From Hippophae tibetana (taxonomy: Eukaryota; Streptophyta; Magnoliopsida; Rosales; Elaeagnaceae), in contig CM072805.1 in assembly GCA_037013495.1 (NCBI GenBank), forward strand, positions 17,580,601 to 17,644,600: a DNA stretch of 64,000 nucleotides, given 5' to 3'. Under the pieces are notes generated by a model. The model searched no databases, was not told where the DNA came from, and saw only the letters and a list, made by a program, of their open reading frames with translations. Made by a program: the position numbers and the translations under genes. Of this stretch, positions 36,571 to 44,965 are shown one piece after another (the first letter of the stretch is position 1; the number at the start of each line of letters is the position of its first letter).

Positions 36571-36689
36571 GGTTGTTTGTAGTTGAAAATGATCCTCCTC
36601 CTATTGTGTATCAACATTTTGCTTTTAGTAGATATCTCTAAGAAATATGTATAACTTGATAAAACGTAAAAGCAAAAAGTGCAAGGAAC

Positions 36690-36692
<3 letters not shown>

Positions 36693-36756
<64 letters not shown>
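36693..36756. repeat. (TA)n and poly(T) tract
   Basis: About 31 bp of alternating TA followed by about 33 T, between the gag2-pol start and the hairpin module that follows gag1. Length is likely unstable and subject to assembly error. Confidence 0.85.
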
Positions 36757-36759
<3 letters not shown>

Positions 36760-36845
36760 CGAATGGACATAATTTTTGAAACAAACGAATTTTATTTCAT
36801 CTGAATTTTTATTACACGCAAACTAAAACAAAGGAAAATACAATA

Positions 36846-36895
36846 ATGGGTGACCTCCCATACAGGACTAAAATTTAGCGTCTTCTAGTAAGACG
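36846..36895 (-). other. Hairpin module after gag1
   Basis: Same two stem-loops as after pol: ATGGG-TGACCT-CCCAT (36846-36861) and CGTCTT-CTAGT-AAGACG (36879-36895). Stems are kept although loops and neighbouring bases differ from the post-pol copy. Confidence 0.6.
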
Positions 36896-36944
36896 TTGCT
36901 TGGAGATTGCAGAATGAAAAACTCAATGTCTCCTCTTCATTGAA

Positions 36945-38282
36945 TTAGTCTTTGCCTTTTTGCAAATGTTCAACTAACTGTTCAACTTGAACTTCCACCT
37001 TTTTGATAGAAGCTTCCACAGAGTCCAATCGTTGATTGGTTTTAGATTGATTATCCCTACAGACTTGAATAAAAGAATTCAAGTTGTCCTCCAGGGTTGG
37101 TTTATTGGGAATGCTTCTTGGAATAGGTGGGTGGAATTGCTGACCTGCCTGGTTTGAGCCTTGAGTGAAAGGAGGGTTGTTTTGCCTCCAAGAGAAATTT
37201 GGATGACTTCTCCACCCAGGATTATAGGTATTTGAGTTGGGATCAAACCTTGGTCTCTGTTGATATGCTCCCAACACATTGACCTGTTCAGGTCCAGTTG
37301 TTTCTCCTTGATATGGACAGGCTTCAGTACCATGTCCCATGTTGCTATACAAACCATATTGATCATTATTGGTGTTGGTTTGTGTAGCGAGAAGGGCAAC
37401 TTGCTTAGTCAGTTGAACAAGTTGTTGTTGAACTTCATTACTGGAGTCGATTTCATGAACTCCAGCTTTTCTCACTCGGGAGCTTTTCTGTTGGGAATTA
37501 GCACCCAACATCTCAAAGAGGTTATACGTCTCTGAGGCAGTCTTTTCTCCTATTGCTCCTCCTGCAGCGTTGTCGACAATGAACTGACATTGTTGTGTAA
37601 GTCCATCGTAAAAGAATTGGTTCTGCAACTGCAGGGGAAAGCTATGATGGGGACACTGAGTGAGAAACATCTTGAACCTATCCCAAGCTTCATGGAATGG
37701 TTCTCCATCCATCTGAGAGAAAGTAGCAATCTTTCCTCTCAACTCTGATGTTTTTTGATGGGAATAGAATTTTCCCATGAATTTGTTGTAAATGTTACCC
37801 CATGTCATCAGAGAACCTGGGGGAAGTGACATCAACCAAGCTTTGGCCTTATCCTTTAGAGTGTAGGGAAAACATCTCATCCTAAGTTGATCCTCGTTTA
37901 GAATACCGAGGGGGAATGTTTGGACCGTAGCATAGAAATCTCTCATAAAGGAAAGAGAATCTTCATTAGGTAACCCATAAAAGGAAGGAAGCATAGAAAA
38001 ATGAATATTTTTAAGGTCGTAATTCCGAGCAGCCTCCCCCAACTGGATAGCGGCAGTTGCCGTGCCTATTACCGGTCTTGCAAACTCTTTCATTGTGGTT
38101 TCCCTAATATGTTGGTTTTCCTCCATTTCTTTTGGTTCTAGTAAAGGATTAAGACTTGGTTCTATGTTTGGCTCAAAAACAGGTTGATGGGTAGAATCCA
38201 GTTTTGTTGACACTTGTTTAAATTTATGAAATTTATTTACATATGGTGTAAGGGGGTTTCCTAAGGATCTCCTACCACGCAT
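36945..38282 (-). CDS. Second gag protein, gag1 (445 aa)
   Basis: Uninterrupted ORF upstream of the gag-pol gene in the same element. After an N-terminal extension of about 60 residues it aligns with the gag part of the 1723-residue polyprotein: ARPVIGTATAAIQLGEAARN, LLPSFYG-type MLPSFYGLPNED, and [20 protein letters not shown]. It ends after a coiled-coil-like region (about 395-440) without reaching protease. The zinc-knuckle site reads YGLYSNMGHGTEAC: the first two cysteines are tyrosine, each one G-to-A change from Cys (TAT for TGT), while His and the last Cys remain. A role as an extra capsid protein is possible but not shown; loss of the knuckle argues for altered or reduced nucleic-acid binding. 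Confidence 0.88.
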   Translation of the reverse strand: MRGRRSLGNPLTPYVNKFHKFKQVSTKLDSTHQPVFEPNIEPSLNPLLEPKEMEENQHIRETTMKEFARPVIGTATAAIQLGEAARNYDLKNIHFSMLPSFYGLPNEDSLSFMRDFYATVQTFPLGILNEDQLRMRCFPYTLKDKAKAWLMSLPPGSLMTWGNIYNKFMGKFYSHQKTSELRGKIATFSQMDGEPFHEAWDRFKMFLTQCPHHSFPLQLQNQFFYDGLTQQCQFIVDNAAGGAIGEKTASETYNLFEMLGANSQQKSSRVRKAGVHEIDSSNEVQQQLVQLTKQVALLATQTNTNNDQYGLYSNMGHGTEACPYQGETTGPEQVNVLGAYQQRPRFDPNSNTYNPGWRSHPNFSWRQNNPPFTQGSNQAGQQFHPPIPRSIPNKPTLEDNLNSFIQVCRDNQSKTNQRLDSVEASIKKVEVQVEQLVEHLQKGKD

Positions 38283-38655
38283 AGACTATTGTAAACGTAA
38301 ATTTAAAACTCCTGTCAACAAAATAAAAAAATTTAGATAAAATTTACATGTTATTTTATACAAAACACTAAACAAAACTAGTTAAACCCTAAAAAGAAAT
38401 ATTTTTTTTTTATTTTTATTTTTTTATTTTTTTTTTTATTTTTTTTTTTGTAACATAATTAGTATTAACCAAGAGTGCTCCCAGGAAAGAATGGTGGTGC
38501 AAACGGCACCTTAAATACCATTCTCCTAGCCAGAGCAACGTTCCCAGGAAAGACTAGTGGCACAAAGGCTTCCAAGAACTAGTCTCCTAGACAGAACTCC
38601 CTTAGATTTTTACTTTTTATGTTATTTAGTTAATTAGGTATAAATTCAAGTAATG

Positions 38656-38687
<32 letters not shown>

Positions 38688-38762
38688 AACGGTAATTTTA
38701 TTTTACTATTCACGCTATATAATGTCTTATTAACTTAAAACTTTTTTTGAAATTTAAGTTTT

Positions 38763-38801
<39 letters not shown>

Positions 38802-38985
38802 AACGGTAATTTTATTTTACTATTCACGCTATATTATTTCTTATTAACTTAAAATTTCTTATATTTTGAATTTTGAATTTTTTTTTTTTTTTTTTTTTTC
38901 TTTGTTTTGTTTTTTTTTTTTTTTTTTTACTATTTATGAACGGTAAATTTTTTTACTTCAAATTTCAAATTTCTAAATTATTTTA

Positions 38986-39027
<42 letters not shown>

Positions 39028-39168
39028 ATTATTTTTTTTATTTTTTATTTTTTATTTTTTTTATTTATTATGAATTTTGAAATTTGATTATTATTAAAAT
39101 ATCACAATTATTTACAGCACAAAAATGTTTTTAAAATTTTGATAAATAATTTAAAAACGCTATTCCTT
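38283..39168 (-). other. Leader of element A with poly(T) and ACTATTCA repeats
   Basis: Non-coding. Three T-rich homopolymer blocks alternate with a block containing ATGAACGGTAATTTTATTTT then ACTATTCACGC (starting about 38684, 38800 and 38936). A run of 39 A lies at 38987-39025. 38449-38610 matches the leader of element B. Confidence 0.75.
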
Positions 39169-39185
39169 CCCCGGCAACGGCGCCA
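39169..39185 (-). other. Primer-binding site, tRNA-Asp
   Basis: Plus strand CCCCGGCAACGGCGCCA, a 17-nt match to the 3' end of plant tRNA-Asp including CCA. Six bases separate it from the LTR at 39192. tRNA-Asp priming is known for Athila-lineage elements. Confidence 0.9.
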
Positions 39186-39191
39186 AAAACT

Positions 39192-41306
39192 TGATGAACG
39201 AAAACCGGCATCGCCGATTCCCGCAAATACTTTGGTTTTAATATTTATAAAACTCTCGCAAGTGCACGAATCATTTCGTAGAAAATGATAAGTATACTCC
39301 CAAGGTCGATCTAAGGAAGGAATGTATGTGGTTTTTAACTTATTATTCAATCTTTTAAAAACGAAATTAAATCCTAAACATCCTGTCACGATAGTTTGGT
39401 TTTGTGTGTTCCTAATCTAATAACATAAAATAAAACATATATACAGATTAATTAAATATAATCTAAAATCATAAAAATAAACATAGATACAAATTCAATA
39501 AATAATTATCTAGAAATAAACATATATACGGATTCAATAAATGTTCATGCAAATTTTTATCATTTATATTAGCGGAGTATTTATGGATATAATAACTAAA
39601 TTAATTATGCTTGCTCATATTAACTAGGTTATTAAAGATATAAATTGACATTTTATTGATTCTCTCTTTTTTATATAAATACCACCTTTGGTGGGGTTAG
39701 ATATTCTTTGTTAACTAAACAAATCAATTAACACCTATGGGTGGGGTTGATAACTAATATGCTTAATTAAATTAATTCCTTTTTCTAAGAGATTGAAAAT
39801 GAACCATTTAAATGCCACCTTTGGTGGGGTTAGACAGTTTAAACTTTATTCAAGGTGTCCAAATTAAACCTAAGAATTTAATTATCCGAGTACTAACTTT
39901 CAAGTTTTAAAACCACTATTGAAAACATGTTGTCAATACATTTTCACATAATAATTCTTATAAAAACTTTTGAAATAGAGTTTCACTCTAACTACCGGGC
40001 GATTGTACCAACAAATAAAAGAGCACTACTCTAAATTAGACCGGATAACTAAACCTTAAAATCTAATTTTCGGGTTTAAGTTTGTAATGAAAAATAATAT
40101 ATTTCTCTCTAACATTCTTAATATAAAATCTTGAATAAAAACAAAATCAATTCATTTTAAAGATTTTTACCTATTTAATATTTCGCAAGCATAACAACGT
40201 CGTTATTACATCATTTTTACTAAACAGCTAGCATAGTTAAATTTAACCACAGACAAGTTGAATATAACATGTAAGAATAAAGCATAAAAATAACTGTAAA
40301 GAAAATAAAATCCTTACAGAACTTCGACGCTATTCCCGTTGCTAGAAAACCTCCGAGCGGAATTTGCACTTCCATATATTGAATCAAAAATCTAAACTAT
40401 TACAAAAACATTACAAGTTCCTCTCAAAAAGAGAAGAACACTAAACCTAAGAGAATTGAACTAAAAACTAAGAGAAAAACTAAGAAAAGCTTAGAAACTT
40501 AGAAAGAAACTAAGAGAAACTAAAAACTAAGAAATGAGAGAAAGAAAGAAGAGAGAAGTGAGTTTTGAAGGTGTGGTTTGAAGTGAATGGAAGGGGGGTA
40601 TTTATAGGTGAGGATGGAGAGAAAAAATGAGTAAAAAAATGTTAAAAAAATATTAAAAAATGTAAAAACGCGTATTGGACTTGCTGATGTCATCAATGAC
40701 GTCAGCATGACGTCACAGGGGCGGCTGCACGTGAAAAATGGGGCGAAAACGCGTTGGGCGCGCGGATGGGCGGCTGCTGGGCGCTGCGCGCGCGCGCTGG
40801 GGCTGTCGCTGCGCGCAGCTCGGCGCGCGTGAACAGTGCCAGCGCGCTGCGTTGCGCGCAGCTGGGCATGCCAGCGCGCTGCGTTGCGCGCAGCTGGGCA
40901 TGCCAGCGCGCGCGGGCGCGCGCGGGATGGGGCGCTGGGGCGCGCTGGGGCGCGCGCGGCTGGGCGCTGGGGCGCTGGGCTGCGCGCACGGCCGGGCTGC
41001 GACGCGCGATTTCCGTCTTTTTGACATTTTTGACCTTTTCGACCCATTTCGTCCGATTTTTCCATGTTTGTTGACCTTTTCTCACTTATTTATTGATATA
41101 TTTGTGATGTATTGCTTCAAATATTCCTCTTTAAGTCTTTACATTGCGTTTTTAAGCCAAAATACCTGAAAAACAATAAAAATACCCGTGATTCCGAAAA
41201 AGACAAATTTATATAAATATATGATAAAACATATAAATATATGTATTTTTAATCAATTAAGGTACATAAAATCATGGTTATTTTAGTGCTTTTTGAGCAC
41301 TCATCA
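39192..41306 (-). repeat. 5' LTR of element A
   Basis: 2115 bp, the same as the 3' LTR except for one additional 32-bp tandem copy at about 40836-40900 in the GC-rich block (40735-41010). Ends in TCATCA next to the ATAGG duplication. Contains the U5 short frame (minus strand from 39389), which here continues through the primer site into the leader. Confidence 0.95.
40599..40715 (-). promoter_or_regulatory. Promoter of element A: TGACGTCA sites and TATA box
   Basis: TATAAATA on the minus strand (40599-40606). Upstream in the element's direction are TGATGTCA (40685-40692), TGACGTCA (40697-40704) and TGACGTCA (40708-40715). The sites are as-1/CRE-like and suggest bZIP control of transcription. 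Start of transcription is inferred at about 40570. Confidence 0.7.
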
Positions 41307-41311
41307 ATAGG

Positions 41312-41964
41312 TTATAGTATGGCAAGTTGTTGAACCACTTATGTGCACTGTTACATAGGTTGGCAGAAAATTGCTTACATATCATGGCATCTCTTTTGTC
41401 CTAAGTGAGGCTCACAAGGGCCATAACTGTCTTGAAGTATTACATTTGAGTTATTGGATCTTTGGTACCTTGGGAGTTCTAAACATGGCAGGGGCCTTAG
41501 ATCTTTGATACTTTGGTAGTCTAGGCATTTGGAGTGCTTAACTTGGCAAGGGGCTCATTATGCTCTATTTCATCATAAAAGAGGGAGACACATAGTTACT
41601 CATAATCCCTATCCCCATCATAGGGTGCCTTAGCCTTGTCTTACCTTTCATTGGCCCTTTTTTAGGGTTTAGTCTTTCTCACCCAGTCTCCTCGAGCTCT
41701 CTTCTTAGATCAAAAAGTTAACGTGCCAACTCTTGATAGGGATTAGGTTATGTTGGCAAATTGTGGTCCCATATTCATGTTGCCTCCTAATTCGTTAGTC
41801 TCAATCACTCCTCTACTCGTTTTCCTACCATGATGGCTGTGATTCCGAAAAACTATGCTCGCTTATTAAGTCTCTCTCTCAAAACTCGAGGTTAATCCTT
41901 GAAAATATGGGGTCAGAAGCCCAAGCTTGACCTTCAAATTTAAGCCCTACAGTGGGTGCCAAAA
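41312..41964 (-). pseudogene. Tat-lineage gag start and leader, decayed
   Basis: Continuation of the Tat element interrupted by element A. On the minus strand, the primer region TTTTGGCACCCACTGTAGGG (about 41945-41964), characteristic in form of Tat/Ogre elements, is followed by a broken gag-like frame beginning near 41830. A stretch of about 40 bp (ACATAAGTGG..., TTCTGCCAACC) occurs both here and at 27340-27400, on the other side of element A. Many stops. Confidence 0.5.
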
Positions 41965-42332
41965 TGTTGGGATTGGTGCGATTTCTAAAGAGAGAAACTA
42001 TAGAAAAGTTAGAGAATTTTGTGGAATGTATGGAACTCTTATAAGGTCTATATATATAGCATTGTCTGTACACGTGTGAATTACATTAGGGGTACATGTC
42101 ATAGCTTATTAAAGGGGTACAAGAGTAAAAGAAAACACATTTAAAGCTAGAAGTCGACCACACCATGGCTCAGTTTAGAAGTCGTCCTTCCAACTCCAAA
42201 GGTCTTATGCGTAGGCAGACCTATACTACTAGTGTCGTTGTGGGCGAGGGTACATGCAAGTCTTCTTGGGATGACTCGTCTGATGGCACGAACTGTTAGT
42301 TGAATCGGACTTCAAGTCGATCCATATATCCA

Positions 42333-42336
<4 letters not shown>
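41965..42336 (-). repeat. Candidate 5' LTR of the Tat element
   Basis: Starts (plus strand) TGTTGGGATTGG beside the primer region and probably ends near CCAAACA at 42336, giving about 372 bp with TG/CA ends. The outer boundary is uncertain, since it runs into a (TA)n tract and no second LTR is in the window. Confidence 0.4.

Positions 42337-42380
<44 letters not shown>
42337..42380. repeat. (TA)n microsatellite
   Basis: About 42 bp of uninterrupted TA dinucleotides. A shorter one lies at about 43096-43115. Confidence 0.95.
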
Positions 42381-42383
<3 letters not shown>

Positions 42384-42621
42384 GAAATGATGTGTTGGAT
42401 TGTGTGTTAAATGGTAAGGGTAAGATGTTAAAATAACTATGAAATCACTTATTAATATAAACTAATTATATTGTAATGAGTAGATTAATTTATACATATT
42501 AGATTGTGATAATGGTAAACAACTCTTTTATTCAATTGACTAATGTTGGCTAATTAATTTCATGCATTCAAGTTATTGATTAATATCCCAATGAGACTGT
42601 CTAGCTTGGATTTGGAACAAC

Positions 42622-42660
42622 GGTGGACATGGTTGTTATCAACCGTCGAGATATTCGAAG
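42622..42660. repeat. 39-bp motif shared with 4199-4237
   Basis: Second copy of the motif with stem-loop GGTTG-TTAT-CAACC. It lies 30 bp before another three-copy tandem array, as the first copy also lies just before one. Confidence 0.7.
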
Positions 42661-42689
42661 TTTTTGTTGGTTATTGACATATTCTACAA

Positions 42690-42840
42690 ACCGATCTCAT
42701 CTTAATACAATTTGGAAAGAACAAAATCAAAACCTTAGACTCCGATCTCATCTTAACACAATTTGAAAAAAAAAAATCAAAACCTTAGACTCCGATCTCA
42801 TCTTAACACAATTTGAAAAACAAAAATCAAAACCTTAGAC
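42690..42840. repeat. Three copies of a 50-51-bp tandem repeat
   Basis: Units begin CCGATCTCATCTTAA and end CAAAACCTTAGAC (42690-42740, 42741-42790, 42791-42840). The last two are almost the same; the first is more diverged. Confidence 0.9.
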
Positions 42841-43683
42841 TCTTGCTGCTGCTTTACATTTTGGTCGTATATATATATATGAAACTATAGAAAGTACTTC
42901 GAACTTCTTTCAAAAACATGTAAAAGGCTACCAATGTCCGAAGCAAAAGTAAGGCTTTTATAGGAGTACTGGTTGTATCATAGGTATGTGATATTAATAA
43001 ATCAACTTAAATTTTACTGTAAGGTTTTGGGGAAAATGATTATTGGGAAATACCTAACTGATTAATACGTGGAAGATAATATGTATAAAATAATATATAT
43101 ATATATATATATATATAATAATTAACTTTGAAAAATCAAAGAATATAGTCAAAAGATAGGATGTATATCTTTTATTATTTAAATTTAAAATAAATATTAA
43201 TTAAATAATATATATTTATTGAATGTCATTAATATTGTAAATAATTATATATTAATTCAATATTTGAATATTATAAATTTAAATATTAATTAATCGATAT
43301 TAGTTATTTATGACTCTATTATACGTCAAAACCTTTAAATATGTATTCATAACAAAAACAAAAGTACGCATAAACTACTTAACCTCACCACTCACTTTCT
43401 CTCAAACTCTCTATGATCTTTGTTTTTTTCTCAGAAATTAACTTAAGCATCGAAGTGGATACAACTTCAATAGGTGCTTCCATTCTGACATGATTTTCTA
43501 GTGATTTACATGTCTACGTGCTAAGAAAACGTGACCCAATAGAAATTGACTACATAATCTCGTGCAATCTATGGGAAAGAATTATGTTGTCCTATCGATT
43601 AAGCTTGTAAAAACTCAAGAACATTCATAGTGTTCTTCATTCATTTATCTCCTAACAACACATTTGATCTGTTGAATCTCTAG
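42841..43683. other. AT-rich non-coding DNA before the Tat gag
   Basis: No protein seen. 43390-43683 probably includes the leader of the Tat element that follows, but no LTR or primer site could be fixed. Confidence 0.5.
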
Positions 43684-44965
43684 GATGAGTACCCAAGAAA
43701 GTTCTCAAAACGCTCATCCATTCCTACTGAATGAAAAGTAAGTGTACGTTCAGGTGAGCGACCAATCGCCACCAAGAAAGACTAAGAGAAACAAGAAGGC
43801 AACTATGCATAAGAAACCAATCATGGAACAAAGGTTAGGAAAGTTGGAACTCATGATGCGGTAATTAATGTAGTTCCAGGTGAACTCACACAAGCACCCT
43901 AGTGCCTCATTGAGTCACTCACAATTTTTAAGACTACCAAGGCGTTGTGCCATAGAAGAACAACATCAATTGTCGAGCACCAATGAAAACTCAAAAAGCT
44001 CAACACATAGCATTTTGAATCCCCTTATTTAGGATCCATAAGATCGAGGTGCATACAATGGGAATGGTGATGATGCTACACCCTAAACACACTTATCCTC
44101 CAATGGTCAAGCTGGTGGAAGCCAACTAGATTTAAAGCACTTGCACACCGAACATGAAAACTTGAGGAACCACCTTAAGGCTAAGTGATGTGCCTACTTT
44201 GGCAAGAAAAGCTTCTTTAGCAATGCCTCCTACTTTGGCCATAATAAACATGTAGCATCGGGAGTAGGCGATCATCCTATTCCTACTCTACTAGTGGGAG
44301 ATTTGGAGCATTGGCTCCACAAGATGGAGTAAAGACTTAATGGGGAGAAACGGATCTAGATTATGCTAATTACACTCAAACTCACTTCACCTCAGAGGTA
44401 TTATCTACTCTATTGGGAGTAAATTCAAGCAACCTCTTCCATTAGAACTTACAATAGGTCCTCTGACCCGCTAGACCACCTTGACCTATGCAAAGATTGG
44501 GTGATTCTCTATACACATAATGATACTATCAACTATATAGAATTCATCATGAAACTAGCAGGCAAGGCCAGAGTTTGGTATATGACCCTAAATCAAAGAA
44601 TAGAGTTTTCAAGGTAGTTCCTAACTCACTTCTCAACAAAAATAAGACTACCAAAGACCTCAACACATCTGATAGGGTTTACTCAGAAAGAAAATAAGTC
44701 ACTAAGAGATTACTTTGATTGCTTTAGAAATGAAAAGATTCAGTTTAAAGACTGTTTAGACTCACTACCAATCAGTGCATTCCACTATAGTCTTCGCATA
44801 GACCGTTAGGGGCTAAACTAGTAGAAAATATTCTTAAGTTTTCTTACAAAGAGATGATCTGGATAGTGGTTACAACGATCAATATCAAAGACAAGGCCAG
44901 TCACTATAGAAGCAAGACAAAGAATTGCCCTTAGAAGCAAAAGACGGAGGAAGAGCCCAAGTCTA
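43684..44965 (+). pseudogene. Tat-lineage gag remnant
   Basis: Plus-strand frame beginning near MSTQESSQNAHP. Recognisable Tat/Ogre-type gag blocks: DPLDHLDLCKDW (about 44465), KLAGKARVWYMTL (about 44550), QKENKSLRDYFDCFRNEKIQ (about 44690) and a short Lys/Arg-rich end. Numerous stops and frameshifts. It breaks off at 44966, where Athila pol sequence begins, and the Tat protease resumes at 51166, so the Athila copy lies inside this element. Confidence 0.75.

Larger units (their letters stand above)
27424..41306 (-). mobile_element. Complete Athila element with two gag genes (A)
   Basis: 13,883 bp, flanked by the direct repeat ATAGG (27419-27423 and 41307-41311). LTRs of 2083 and 2115 bp end in TG and CA; in the stretches compared they are the same except for an extra 32-bp tandem copy in the GC-rich part of the 5' LTR. 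In the element's direction: 5' LTR, tRNA-Asp primer site, repeat-rich leader, gag1, hairpin module, gag2-protease-RT-RNase H-integrase, hairpin module, non-coding region with two polypurine tracts, 3' LTR. The RT/integrase sequences and the lack of a chromodomain place it in the Athila lineage. No env-like ORF is present. Insertion is recent and it may be autonomous. Confidence 0.95.

Noticed and set aside
36945..38282. gag1 as part of a nested second element
   Set aside because: No LTR, target duplication or primer site separates it from the rest of element A; it lies between the leader and gag2-pol on the same strand.
39169..39185. tRNA-Asp gene
   Set aside because: Only the 3' 17 nt match; its position beside the LTR marks it as a primer-binding site.
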